64,000 nucleotides of DNA from Phanerodontia chrysosporium (taxonomy: Eukaryota > Basidiomycota > Agaricomycetes > Polyporales > Phanerochaetaceae): NCBI GenBank assembly GCA_001910725.1, contig MJGA01000013.1:62001-126000 (forward strand), written 5' to 3'. Below are positions 46,373 through 58,623 of this stretch, piece after piece. Position 1 is the stretch's first letter. Each line of letters starts with the position of its first letter. Made by a program: the position numbers and the translations under genes. The notes below the pieces were generated by a model. That model had not been told where the DNA came from. It made no database searches and was given only the letters and a program-made list of their open reading frames with translations.

Positions 46373-48169
46373 TTACGACTCGAACCTCTCCAACACTTCC
46401 TCGGGCAGGATCGACGCCTGGTTCGTCCTTTTCATGAGCGTCAGCGTGCCCTCTCGGCACACCAAACTCATCTTGCACCCCTTCCCACGCGCCATCACCG
46501 CGCTCTGGATCTCCTCGAGCAGGGCGCGGAGCCGCCGGAGGCCGGGCTGGACAGCGTCCGCGACGCCGCGCAGCGCAGAGTCGGGCGCGCGGAGCTGCAC
46601 GTGCCGCACCTCCGCGAACGTGCCGCCGTGGTGCACGCCGAGCATGCAGTGCGGCGTCTGCCCGAGCAGCAGCTGCGGGTACACCTCGTACCAGCGGAGC
46701 TGCGCCATGCTCCGCGCGCTCCGCGACTTGACTTTGATGATGGAGTCCTGCGGGACAGCCGCCCCGCCGCTCTGCACCGCCAGGCCGTGGTAGTTGGCGG
46801 TAGCCGGGGTGTCCGCGGCCGGGAGCGTGCTCGCACCATGGGTGGGCTGAGCAACGCTGTCTGCCCTGGATTCGCCGTCTTCACTATCCTCTGTTTGGGT
46901 GATCTCTTCTCTGGTGTTCTTTTTGGTATCTTCAGCCTTGGTGTCGTCTTCTTTGGCGTGCTCTTCCTTTGCTTCTTCTTCCTTGCTTTCGTCTTTGTCG
47001 GTGTCCTCTTTCTTGACGCCTTCGGTGCTGGGCAGGGACGTGCTGGCTTCAATTATAGTGCTTGGTGGGGCGTCGATACCGCCGGCTTCGTTAGTGGTAA
47101 CAGTCGAACGGACTGATGTCTCCGTGCTGGGGCCGTCATCTGGAGGCGGGGACGAGATGTCGAGAGACTCCAGTGCGCCCACAAGTGCGTCGACCACGGG
47201 GTCTGTATCTTCTGGCATAATATCCTGCTCAGGACCAAAGCACGCGTCCACTTCGCATCTCACAATCATCTTCAGGCCCGCAAAATTCTGCACGACAGGA
47301 TCAGTCCCACCGCACCACTCGAGCAACCCTGACACTCACATACGACACGACACGATGATGTCCGGCAAACACTGCGCGCTCGCACCCAGGCGCAGGCGCC
47401 GTGCACATTTGCTCGAATCCGTCGCCATACCCCGCTACTCCGTGTGCAGCGTGGTGCTCCGCGGTGCGCTCCTCCCAGCGCTGCATGAGGAGTGTCCAGG
47501 GGCCCGCAAGCTCCAGATCGACGCGGAAGTCGGCGGGCGGCGCTGTGCCGTCCGCGAAGGCCCAGAGCTTGCGCAGGTTGTTGCGGTCCGTGACGATGTC
47601 GACGGCGCTCCAGTCGATGGGTGGCGCACCGTGGGCGGCGAGTGTGTCTGCGGCGGCGAAGAGCGGGAGGAGCGGTGCTGCGCTGAAGCGGTGCGCGTTC
47701 TGGTACACAAAGGTGATCCCGGCGTCGCGCGGCACCGTGAACGGGAACGCGAGGTCGTTGCGCCACACGCGCGGGGAGCCTGCATTTGCCACGCTGCCGT
47801 CAGACGCGCCGTCTCCGAGAGGCGGGAAGACGCACCAGGCACGATGATCGTCGGCACATTGCTATCGAGCCAGCTGTACGACGCGACGTACTGCACATCC
47901 TCGATCTGGACGTCGTCGCCACCCACGACCGGGTCCGGCTGCGCGATCACCTCGATGGTGCTCGGGTAGAGCCCCGAGAGGATGTTCATGCCTGGGATGC
48001 GCGGCACCGACGGCTGCCCTCGAGGCACAAAGTCGCCGCGCCCGCGCATACCTCGCCCATAGAAGCGCCCGCGGAAGGGGCCGTCGGTGAACGTCGTCCC
48101 ACGCCCGCGCGCAGGTGCATTGGAGCCAGGACTGCGGCGGTCGCGCCAGCTCTGCGCGTTTGGGTTCAT
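46373..48169 (-). CDS. Fungal family often labelled 'geranylgeranyl pyrophosphate synthetase', gene 2 (intact)
   Basis: Three exons: 48169-47836, 47779-47340, 47287-46373, giving 562 residues. Start MNPNAQSWRDRRS, then an Arg/Gly-rich segment (RGRFYGRGMRGRGDF). Family blocks: YVASYSWLDSNVPTIIVPG, GSPRVW, VDIVTDRNNLRKLWAF, RVDLELAGPWTLLMQRWEER, GYGDGFEQ, HHRVVSY, LKMIVRCEVDA, and a C-terminal block with VKSRSARS and LLLGQTPHCMLGVHHGG. A long Glu/Lys/Asp-rich insertion splits the last domain. No DDxxD prenyl-diphosphate motif is present, so the common product name is not supported by sequence. Biochemical role unknown; the Arg/Gly start and basic patches would allow nucleic-acid binding. Confidence 0.85.
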
Positions 48170-48610
48170 CCTGAGGGCAGGCGGCCAGGCTGTCGTCGTC
48201 GTTAGCGGCAAGAGCCACTGCGGGCTCAGAGCTGTGCATCTCTGAAAGGCAGCATACACACGCGCGGCCCTCGTGGAAAGAACTCGGACGATTTCACGCG
48301 CAAAGGTGCCGCTTGAAAGCGGTGCGCAGGTTGTGTTTGTATCTATGGATGCCGCTTACGGAATACTTTCCCAGGACCCTCAGCACTCTTGCCACTGCCT
48401 GCCTCCGCGTCTCCATATTCCTCATGTGCCGACGCAGTCTTCCAACGCATATATCGCATTCGTTCGGGGCAGTCATGCGCAGCAGCATGCACGCAGTGCG
48501 GGGCATACGAAGCGCAGGGGCTTTCCTTTGCCTCGTGTACCGCATGAACCGCCACGAGCCGTCGTAGGCATCACGATGCGCACCGCGACACACCACGCCT
48601 ACTTGCAGTC
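48170..48610. other. Divergent intergenic region
   Basis: Separates 'GGPP-like' gene 2 (minus) from BTB copy 6 (plus). No gene-like frame. Confidence 0.6.
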
Positions 48611-49317
48611 ATGTCGACACTGTGCACCCGCTCGAAAGCGCCAGCCGGCACCGCTCTCGATGATGCTCTTGCCGACACCCTCCGTGGTATCCCTTTTGCT
48701 GACATAACGTTCTATACACCGACGCGGCGCATTCGTGGGCATACAGGGACACGCACGGTCTACGCGAATAGCCATCTCTTGAAGGCGGGCTTCACCATAC
48801 TTCTCAGAACGTGAGCAGTGTATTTGAGTGTTGCTCTGCTGTCCTCAATGCAGTGCAGCCGTGTCAGAGGGGCAAGGCAACGGCAGTGTCGCGCAGCGCG
48901 GCTACGACGGTGGGGAGGATAGTGATCTTGAGGACGATGAAGCCCCTACCGAGAGGCCTGACAACATCGGGGGCAATGGCGATGCAGATTGTCGCTGTAG
49001 AGTCCGCGACCTACGCGGCCAAACGTGCTGCGATAGAGTCAACGCAGTCGGGGGCCCCGCAGGAGGGTTCAGGAGGGACTTCATCGATCTTATCGGGCCC
49101 TGGCAAGGCGTTGGGCCGTAAACTTGCCGCCCAAGGTAGACCGCTCACAAAGGAGGCGACGGATGTCAAGAGCAGCCCAGTAGCTGCGAAGTCAGACTCG
49201 AGAGAGGGGAGTTCCGATGCAAAGCCAGGTTCTGGACTCACCGCTGGTACACTCCCAGCTACAAAATCAGCAAAAATACTATTCCCCTGGGACACTTACG
49301 AGCGGAACGTGGACTGA
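48611..49317 (+). pseudogene. BTB/POZ domain gene, array copy 6 (internally deleted)
   Basis: Exon 1 reads MSTLCTRSKAPAGTALDDAL with IPFADITFYTP and VYANSHLLKA, then a one-base insertion throws SPYF out of frame before a GTGAGC donor. A remnant of exon 2 (EDSDLEDDEAPTERPDN) follows. The whole exon 3-5 region, including IFYIYTG and the helical extension, is missing. The sequence jumps to a Ser/Lys/Ala-rich tail like that of copy 1, ending FPWDTYERNVD. Non-functional as a BTB protein. Confidence 0.75.
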
Positions 49318-49618
49318 TTCCTGAGGCGCATCACTTTCCAGCCACTTTTTTTGTTTCTATTGCTCTCCACAGGGCCGTGTCTGGTGAACGAATGTGGCAT
49401 TGAGCATGCGCTCTATAGCACGTACAAATGTATCTGCATTACTGGGCCCGCCTCTCGAGTTTCCTACTTTGTCAGTCTCTGCGGACAGAAAAGACGTGCT
49501 TGTGGGAGCAGGGGACTGCACGTGGCCGCGTATGCGCAATTCCCTCGATAGGCGGGAGCCATGAGCCCAACACGCGGCGTGGCTGCCGTTCACACCACAC
49601 GCCAACGCATACTCAGCC
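49318..49618. other. Intergenic region upstream of BTB copy 7
   Basis: No gene-like frame; 5' region of the gene at 49619. Confidence 0.5.
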
Positions 49619-51154
49619 ATGACCACCTCGACGCCGTACCACGCTACGACTATGCTTGCCAGCGAAGCACTCGAGGACGCCCTGGCCGAGTCTCTTGCGG
49701 GTGCTCCATTTGACGATACGACGTTCTATGCTCCCGCGCGCCACGCGCCATCTGTCCCTCTGCGCGCCATCCGCGCGAATGCCCGCGTTCTCAAGGCGGC
49801 CTCGCCATACTTTTGCAAGCGTAGGTGTTCTTTGGTGTTTGGGTGTTACTGCGCTTTGCTCATGGTTTCGCAGTCCTGTCGGAAACTCCCCATGTCTCAG
49901 AAGTCCCCGTGAGCGCCGCGGTCTGCTGTGATGACGACGATAGCGATGTCGAGGACGAAGATACGACACCTGATACAGAGGGCAGACACTATGGAGACGA
50001 TGTTGTATCGATCCCAGGCTCTCCAAGTGAGATTTCCCTGCAGGACTTTGAAGAGCTCGAAGACGAGGAGCAGGTGCGTACTGTTCAGTGCCAGGCAGGT
50101 GACATCTGAACCCCTCTATATCAACATTGCTCCGATAAAGGGAGCAATGAATGAAAGGAAGGCGGATTGTATCGCAACAGAAAAGCTGTTTGGGGATGCT
50201 GCTCCCAGCCGACTCGATAGCACGCGAGTAGTACACTTGGGCTCTGTCGCCGCCAACACGTGAGCCACTGCACTCCCGTCACGGGTCCCTGTGGCACTCG
50301 CTGACGTTCTTCAGCCTCGAAGCCGCGATATTCTACATATACACTGGCAAAGTATATTTTAGGCCCCTACGCTCTCGGGGTGCCGATGTTCGCGCGCAGT
50401 CACTCCTGGCGCACAGAAGGGAGTTTCCCCGCCGGCCGATATGTTCACCCAAGTCAATGTTCCGCTTTGCAGACGAGGTTCGCCATCGTATAGATGGAGC
50501 TCATATTTTTCGCTGCTTACCGTATATATTCTAGGCAGGTCTTGAGGAACTTGCAGGCCTCGCGGAAGCGCATCTCTTCGCACAACTAGACGTAGGAAAC
50601 ATACTCGCCGAGTTCTTCTCACCCTTCTCATCTCGGTACGCCATTTCTCACGCACGTAACGCACATGTTTGTTTATATCCCGTAGATACCCGCACATTCT
50701 GCAGCGGCAGGCTACACTTCTTCTCCGCGATTACTGGACGCCCGCGACGCAGGCCGGGCTCGCGCCGATCGTCGAGCGGATCGTGCGCGGGGAGATGCCC
50801 TACGCGGGGCCTGCACTCACTGTGCTGCTCCAGGCAATCCCTGTGGCACCGACCTCGAACCCCGCCCCAGAGGAGCATTGCTACACGAGCCAGACGTCTC
50901 CACCCGCCGAACCACTTCCGACTGCCGAGCCACCCGCGCCGTCCATGCTTCCGCCGGCTGCGCAGAGCGCGGACCAAGAAGTTGTGGCTGCCTCTGCTGA
51001 CGGGCCGTCCCGTGTCTGTGCGTTGGCTGCCATCGGGGAGACGGGAGGTCGCTCCGGGTGCACGTCCTGCGCCTCGTCTTGTCCTGCGCTTGCGCTAGAC
51101 CCGGAGCCCACGCGCTCCATCTCTGCTACGGTCCTCACCCCCACGCGAGGGTGA
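49619..51154 (+). CDS. BTB/POZ domain protein, array copy 7
   Basis: Six exons: 49619-49820, 49874-50073, 50141-50259, 50315-50477, 50535-50635, 50686-51154, giving 417 residues. Exons 4 and 5 have the family lengths of 163 and 101 nt. BTB halves: LAESLAGAPFDDTTFYAPAR with VLKAASPYF, and LEAAIFYIYTGKVYFRPLRS with SPKSMFRFADE. The acidic exon 2 ends FEELEDEEQ, and the helical extension includes YPHILQRQATLLLRDYW and VRGEMPYAGPALTVLL. The stop at 51152 may be premature: beyond it a Glu-rich frame and then a coiled-coil frame (EETQRMQELRMQELRRAMEE, to 51670) stay open, requiring two compensating frame changes. Confidence 0.8.
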
Positions 51155-51670
51155 GTCTGTCGCCCCTCCAACGCCCCCCTCGACCACGACTGCTCATGAG
51201 GCGCACGAGGAGAAAGACGCGCCTGCCGGTGGCACGCTTGCTGAAGACTCGCCTGACGACGCTCATGCAGGAGCTGATGCCCTCGCAAATTCGCCATCTG
51301 CCGCAGGCGAGGTAGGGGAAAAATCGGAAGGCCAAGGCCAGGTAAAGGTGGAGGAGGAGGCACACCCGGGCGTCGGAAATGAAGAACCTGCGCTTGGAAC
51401 GCGCATAGAGGCAAAGACGTCTGAGACGACGGGACGGGCCTTGCGTGCGCCCCGGACGCGGCATCGTCGGCAGCCGCGACGGTGAAGAGCGCTCCCCCGC
51501 GATGGCCATGGCCGTGGGTCCAATGCATGCAGAATATGGCAGAGAAGACACGCGAGGTGCTGGAGGAGACGCAGCGGATGCAGGAGTTGCGGATGCAGGA
51601 GTTGCGGCGAGCGATGGAAGAGAGCTGGAAGACAGCCGCGCCACCCACATGGAGGGAGACGTCTCGTTAA
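51155..51670 (+). other. Possible out-of-frame continuation of BTB copy 7
   Basis: A frame shifted by one from the preceding exon reads EEKDAPAGGTLAEDSPDDAH through to about 51482. The original frame then carries a coiled-coil-like helix with repeated QRMQELRMQELRRAM, ending at 51670. Composition matches tails of other copies, so this is probably former coding sequence or contains unrecognised introns. Confidence 0.5.
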
Positions 51671-53262
51671 ATCTTTGAGCATATCTGTGTGCAGGCGATA
51701 TTCACAGACCGTTATAGCTTCCCATTGTGCCGTTGTCTCGTCACGGTCTTCCGGTATACGATCCAAACTTATTCTGCTTCATCTTCAGGGATTCCTGCTC
51801 GAGGTACGAGGAGTGAGCTTGGGAGACTGTAACCACGAAATTGGAGGCTTAAAAAGTAATATAGATCATATGGATCAACTTGCTGTGGTGCAGTGCATCG
51901 CAAGAGGAGGTAGTACGAGTAGGCCTCAGGCTCTCGCACAAACAGAGGAGACCGACGCGCAGGCGTTTATCTTACTCTGCAGGATTCCCACGGTCAATAC
52001 ATCTGCAAAGCCGCATTCCCACGATCAGAACAGTGCCTTACGGAGGACTCTGTCTGCGACTAACCCATTTGCTGCAACTTGACCAACGACTTACATGACC
52101 TACGAAACCAACATCTCCCTATCCCGCAAACGACCTACCTTCGTACCGATAGGGACGGCCACCTCGCAGATGACCAGCGACAATATGATGCTACAGCAGA
52201 CGTAGAACGACGGAAGTCGTGTTCTCGAGCTTCGCAAGGTAGTGCTGTCCTTCCATCTGCTACAGCCCTCCATGCCTTGCGACGAAGAGTTGCGAAAGGC
52301 AGTACCTCCTGCGCGCCGTTCAATGTTCTATCCCGCACGGTACTCCTTTCGACTGGCTACGGGGAGACAGCGGGGCCACGAACATCTCGTTTGGACGAGA
52401 GCATTGACTGTAGCAAACTTGACTCCTATATATGGAAGGCTTTAGACCAAGTGCAGAAGCGTGAATCCTCAGGGCCACTGCGTAATTCGGCCTCTTCGAG
52501 CTCACGATTGCATTGGCGGCTTTCCCCTGTAGCCCTCTACGAACGTGCGGTCTTTGCCAAAGACGTTGATCGGTGCAACACGGTGCGCCCGACTATCTTA
52601 AGCACGATGACGAGGCGGTAGACTTCATAACGCGGTAGTCGACAACGTGAAGTCCACGGTAGCTACCCTCTGCCTTCTGCACTTGCTCGCTACCTCGCAA
52701 TGTCGCTCTTGCGCATGTTTCCAGATGCTGTTGCATCGCGCACAGCTTGCCGGAGCTAGAAGTGAGCCTGGCCGATGCTCCCCATCGTGAGTCACGATAC
52801 GGCTAAGCCTCGTCTCTCCATGAATGACAAGAATCATTCTCAGGCTTCCTCGTACTTCAACGCCTTCGATCTCAGCGGCATTGTTGCGGCTTCCGCGTGG
52901 ATTCCGCGATCGTCAGATTCTCCGAGTAATTGAACCGAATTCGTACACGTTACTCCGTCCTGCGACTGCCGTCTACATAGTGTGGAAGCCAAATGACCGC
53001 CGCCTTGTCTAGTCGTGCTTATTTGGCTGTACATTATGTATGCTTAGACGTCCATGTCAGTGTGCAGACGCCTCCATACCAAATTCGAGGAGTATCCCAC
53101 GCATTGTCTCCAGGCGCCATGTTTATATACGTCTCATCGCGGATTGCTGCCCTTCGAGGTGTACCAACTGCATTAGACTCCTCGACTACCACATCCTAGC
53201 CATCCACCTTCGTGCGTATCCTTCGGTCGACTTGTGCTGAGGTAGCGCTAACATGATCCAAG
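51671..53262. other. Region without a recognised gene
   Basis: Short frames on both strands only; base composition is AT-richer than the flanking genes. The last few hundred bases form the promoter of the gene at 53263. Confidence 0.5.
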
Positions 53263-54652
53263 ATGCCAGACCAAGGTGCCAGCAGCGGGACGGGAGCAGT
53301 AAATGGCGATGCAGGCGGGGGTCACGGCGCTGGGGGAAACGGAGACGAGGGCCACGAAGGAAGAGCTGACTTTGTGGCGAGGGTAAAGAGGACTGTCATG
53401 GACGGCTTGCAATCAGAGCCTCTGCGCACCATCTCCAAACCCCGAGAACAGGAAACTGTCGCCGACAACGCGGACAAATATGCTGCAATCACCAATGTCG
53501 AGCACGTTGCATCCTACAGCTGGGTCGATGTTGACGCACCGACCATCGCCGTCCCAGGTCAGCTCCGTTCTTTCCTTGCTCGCCATGTGGCGACTCACTG
53601 CTCTCAGGCTCGCCACGTCTCTGGGCGCCGCCATCGCTCCCCGTCACGGTGCCGGCCGACGAGGGGCGGGGATTCATCGATCAGAACGGCTTCCGCCTCG
53701 AGAAGCACGCGCTCGTCCCGCTCTTTGCTGCTGCCGATGCATGCGGCGCGGCGCTCGACTGGGGGACGGTCGACGTCGTCACCGACCGCAACAACCTGCT
53801 CAAGCTGCTCTCGTGGATCGCGCCCGGCTGTGCAAAGTCCAAGCACCGCTCTGGGTTTCGCATCGACGTCGCGCTTGCCGGCACGCGCACGCTGCTCATG
53901 CGCCGCTGGGAGGCGCGGCCCGTCGTGTACGGTTCCCGCGGGTATGGCGACGGCTTCGAGCGGGCCTTCTCGCGGGGCGTCCTGGGCTCTAGCGTGCGCG
54001 GCACACTGGCAGGGCACAACCGGGTGGTGTCATACGTGCGTTGCATACGGTCACGGCTGATATTGTGGCGTCGATGCTGAGCACGATGCAGGATTTTGAT
54101 GGGTTGAGGATAGTCGTGCGATACGAGGTCGATGCGTACCATGTGCCGGCACAATCTCCCGTGGATGCGCTCGCTGGCCAGCTCTCCACCTTGGCTGTCG
54201 CTCCCGCCCCAGATAACTCTGCACCCGACGTCTCTGCCATCGTCGGCGTGGAGCGCGCAGGCGAGATTATCCCACAGACGTCGCTTGTGAAGATGAAGTC
54301 CCGCTCAAGGACGAGCAAATCACAGTTTCTGGAGGCTGCGTACCTGCAGCTGCACCTCGGGCAGATACCGGCGATCTGCATTGGCGTGCACGACGGCAAG
54401 GGGACGTTCAACATGGTAGACATCCTGTCGTATCATTCTGAGCGCTTCTACACTGCGCGGGAGAAGGCGCGTGCGCCCCTCCGCCGGCTGCGCCGGCTGC
54501 TTGAAGACATTCGGGACGTGATCAAGGAGCGCGGACCTGACGTGCAACTCAGTCTCGTCTTTCGCGAGGGTGAACTGCTTCTTATGCAGCGCGGAGACGA
54601 TGACGCGATTCTTCCCCCTGCCTTGCTCAGGCGTTTCAAGAACGAGGTTTGA
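53263..54652 (+). CDS. Fungal family often labelled 'geranylgeranyl pyrophosphate synthetase', gene 3 (intact)
   Basis: Three exons: 53263-53557, 53608-54035, 54092-54652, giving 427 residues; intron positions equal those of gene 2. A Gly/Ala-rich acidic start leads to HVASYSWVDVDAPTIAVPGS, then LDWGTVDVVTDRNNLLKLL, FRIDVALAGTRTLLMRRWEA, GYGDGFERAF, LRIVVRYEVDAYH, TSLVKMKSRSRTSKSQFLE and a C-terminal LSLVFREGELLLMQRG. It lacks the Lys/Glu insertion of gene 2 and so shows the minimal form of the family. No aspartate-rich prenyltransferase motif. Inverted relative to genes 1 and 2, with BTB copies 6 and 7 between. Function unknown. Confidence 0.85.
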
Positions 54653-54929
54653 GACCGTGGGTTCTAGACACGGTTACTGGCTGATAATTTCACCGCATGC
54701 TTTTTGGATTAGTAGTCATTGAAAATAAATTCTTACATGGGACGAAGTTGAATACATGGTGTCGAAGCGACTAAGATAACCATCCTTCTTCTTGGGCCGA
54801 CACGCGCGTCCTCTGCTCCCCGCATCGCACACTTACAAAAATACGCCCGAACCAATCCCACAACACCTCCGACCCTGTCGCGAGGTAGCTCTCCCGGTTC
54901 ACCTCCCTGACAGCGGAGACTTCCTGTTG
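54653..54929. other. Convergent intergenic region
   Basis: Between the 3' ends of 'GGPP-like' gene 3 and the split F-box gene; AT-rich, no gene. Confidence 0.6.
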
Positions 54930-56042
54930 CTAATCTCCAGCGCTTTCTGCCAGTTCTTCCAGACGCATGCGGACACTGTCCATATCAGGAGGAGACATCA
55001 AGTGCTCCACCCGCTCCTCTGCGGTCAGTGTGCGTTCCGTGCCGTGCTCCGAGACGACCGTGGTTGGCGTGCTCAGAATCTGCTTCATCGAATACTCCAC
55101 GTAGTGCATGACCTCCACGTGGACGAGATGCACAGGACCGTGCGTGAAGAGGCGACCCTCCAGGATGCTGAGCAGTAGGTCGCGGAACGCCTGCTCGGTG
55201 TCCGTTCCGATGATAACATGATGGGACGGAGTGTCGTCCGCGCGGACGAGTTCGTCCCAGAAGTGGCTGACTGCAGAGACAAGGAATGACCCGTGCATCG
55301 CAGGGAACTGGTACTTGCACGATCCGGAGAGTACACCGGTATCTTCGGGGCAGGAGAGGCGAAATTCAGCGAGCAGATTCTCTCCGCCAAAGTGATACTG
55401 CCAGTACAGCTCCATGGGTGGGTTCTCGACCTTGACAAAAAAGTGTTCTAAGCCCAGTCAGCTCGGTACTAAATTCACTCGCAGATACACGTGGTTCTCA
55501 CCCTCTATAGATTGGGACCCTGAGCGGATGACGAGGGAGAGCGGTTCGTGTTGGTCTGGCTGCATGTCCAGAGCGCGAGTCAAGGACTGCAAAGCCAATG
55601 CACTCGCCTCGCTGGCCCGTGCAGAAGTGCGCTGGCATCCACGCACGTGCCCGCCGAGCGCGATCCAAAACGGGAGAGATGATGCTTGCGGGATGCATTT
55701 GCAAAGCTGCACCACCAAATCGCCATCTTGGAAACTCCGCGGAGCGGGCAGCCGGCGTATTGTGTCGAGTTCGGACTCGTCGGCGAACTCGACGTCTCGC
55801 AGGGTAAGTGTGGAGATGCGCGTGCAGCGCACGAAGCGCAAGAAGTCGCGAATTGAGAGTCCGTGTATGCCGTGCATGTGGAGATTCTTCAAGTAAAGCA
55901 GGCTTCTCGGAAGTATCCGGGGAGGGATGCAGATGGAAGCGCCAGCGGCGAGGTGCGGGAGGTATCGCCTCGCATAACCCAATTGATCTCGACAATGATA
56001 CACTGAGAGGATATCGCGGGTATCACTGGCAATGACATGAAC

Positions 56043-56050
56043 GGTGGGAT
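56043..56050. repeat. Left 8-bp target-site duplication GGTGGGAT
   Basis: Perfect direct copy of 62491-62498, immediately outside the left terminal repeat of the transposon. Confidence 0.95.
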
Positions 56051-57431
56051 CACGGGTAACCAGGAACCTTAATTCACGGGGCAGACCAACCGGCGGTTGG
56101 CCGCGTTATAGTCTCCGGGGTCTTGCTCCTTTGCAGTTTGTGTCGTTTGGGCCCAGAACATGTCAGATCTCCTGAAAGAGGTTCGGAGATGGACGAAACA
56201 AAAGTGTAATGATACATTTTTACTTTAACGTATGTGTACAAGCAGTATATAGATCCAGGCAGCAGGATGTCACGAAAGTGAAGAGCGCTTGCACAAAGTT
56301 GCGGAGCAAGCCTGACAAATCATGATTTCGTGAGGCTAGTCGCGTCTGGAGACGCATCCGGTTTGACCACATCTCAAGGTCGTGCACTCGCGACGATTGC
56401 CCTGGTGGCACAGAGCCGGCAGCTGGGAAATGAATGGCAATGTTCCACCTTCCACGTCGTCATTCACCCCTGCACACACACGGCCAACGCTTCCTCCGTT
56501 CAGCACGCTCTTCTCTAATTTCTTGACGACGCCTCCGCCACACCCTACAGCATGGTTTAATCTTCCGGACTCAGTACTACCCACACCCACTATACAGCCA
56601 CTACACGTACCAGGATATAATGACACACACACCCCATCTCTACGGAGCTACGACAATAATGATAACCTACATTCATATATTGACATTGACGACCAGGTCT
56701 CCGACACAGCCCTGCCCACACACTGGTCACAAATCAGCACAGCTCCCAGCAGTGGGACTACAATCTCACCTGGATCGCCCACTGGAACTTCGAGCACTAC
56801 ATCTCGCGGGCAATTGAAGCTGCCAGTATGGAAGGAGGAGATATGTGAAGCCTGCGGGAAAGGAGTCATGGTCACGGAGAAGGGACGATACCATATGCTC
56901 AAGCACCGGGCAAGTGCAGCCTGCGCAAGGCGTCAGAAGTCACGTCAGAAACAAGGGGAGGCTAGGGCAGCTGATGAGCAACGGCAGATGCTGTTCGGAG
57001 ACCGCAGACGAACCACGCAACACCCTCGCTCCGCATCACAGCCTATCCGAGGCGAGCCAAGTATCCAACAAATACCCACCCTGAACCAGCGAGCCACGTC
57101 TGAGCCTGTTCACAGAGACCGTCCAGAGACGTGCAAGGGAGCATACGCACCATGGACTGCGGGACCCATCTACTTAACTTTCCCACTTGCACTGGTAGAC
57201 TCGACTCGACACGACCTCGGGTTCCATGTGGAGGTACGAAACCAGGGGAAGGAGCTATGGGTCCAGTCGGCAGACTGCCACGGCGTTACCGAAAAGCCTG
57301 GCGTGCCTTGCTCTTCTTGCAGTAGAATTCAGACCTCTAGCAAGTTCAGGAATATCGAGGAACGGGCTGTGAAACCTACGCTTGCAAACACCGAGCATGA
57401 GTATCGGAACCTTGATCAGTGCATGCATGAA

Positions 57432-57704
57432 CACAGCGTGGTAAGCACGATTTTTTATCGCATAAATCCAGAAAAAAAACTGATTAATAAACACTTCAAT
57501 GTATTTCGGTTTTCTTTCAATTCTTGCAACAGTCAAAAACAAGAGAAAATCGCAGGAAAACCTGCTCAGTGGCAGGCGGTGGTCGCCAAAAACCCTTTGT
57601 ATCTCTTCCTCCATAAACTGGGAGAAAATCGCACAAAAAGTCATTTAATTTACCCAAATTTCATGCAGTTTTCGGGTCACAAAAATCAGGGTTACCACGC
57701 TGTG
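57432..57704. mobile_element. MITE copy 2 (273 bp), in frame in the transposase
   Basis: Same family as 45144-45404: terminal repeats CACAGCGTGGTAA... with about 23 bp of imperfect inversion. A 3-bp target duplication GAA lies at 57429-57431 and 57705-57707. The insertion (276 bp with its duplication) is a multiple of three and stop-free in the transposase frame. It also carries a good 5' splice site (GTAAGC at 57441) and AG acceptors at 57668 and 57689, each giving an intron length divisible by three. Confidence 0.9.
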
Positions 57705-58623
57705 GAACTACGACGACGGGGGGAGGTCATTGCAAGGATGAGCAAAGAAGTATGTCAGCGTTCTCTATTCGTAGCGAAAGGATCACTAATGTTCCGTACC
57801 AGTTGCGCAATGAGCAAGCGAAGGTTGAGCGACGAGATGCCAAGATAGCTGAGCACAAGGATCTTCTGGATGCCTTAGCCAACAACAACGTGAAGCGCAT
57901 CGATACACTCCTAGATACGGCGATGAGAGCTGGGAAGAGTGTACGTGAGATCCTAAACCAGGTCTTGGATGCGGCAAAGGATGTTTATCACGCAAAGGGC
58001 TTCACCGAGCGGGACTACGATCTTGCACGCTTGATTCGACATGTCGGCGGGCATAAGGCACTGTGGATCGCCTCGAAGGTCTTCGGTATTCCGGTCCCTT
58101 CCACTGCCCAAGCAAGCGGATCTACACCAGTCCTGCTTCCGTCAGCAGGGCGGCCCACACTTGAGGACATTCTGCGAAACTTACGGACGGTCTTTCCAAG
58201 CAACACGGCTACAGCTCCGAAGCGGTGCGGTTTTTCCATAATGGCAGACGATGTGGCCATACGCCCAGCGATGACGTATGTCAACGCGACGAAGAAGGGC
58301 TACGGTGGCTGCCGCGAGCACCTAGGCGACACCGACGTCAGCTTGACAAGCCTCACCAACATTCTGCGACTTCAGAAGGCGCTACACGGACCGTCTTCCT
58401 CTGCACACTATGGCAGCGTTGCAACAGTTGCAGGTATTGCCCCTTATCGCAAGACGAACTACCGCGTCCTCACGGTCATGGTGTCGGCGTCATGTAAGGG
58501 GGAGACGGCGGCGGATTTCGCAGAGATTCTTGACAGTCTCCTTCAAGCATGGTGGGATACCGACCAGGGGCCAGGAAATACTCACGGAGACATTTGGACG
58601 TTCTCTTGCGATGGCGCAGCAAC

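Noticed and set aside
56382..56429. Earlier start for the transposase
   Set aside because: The upstream codon is GTG; the first ATG in frame is at 56430.
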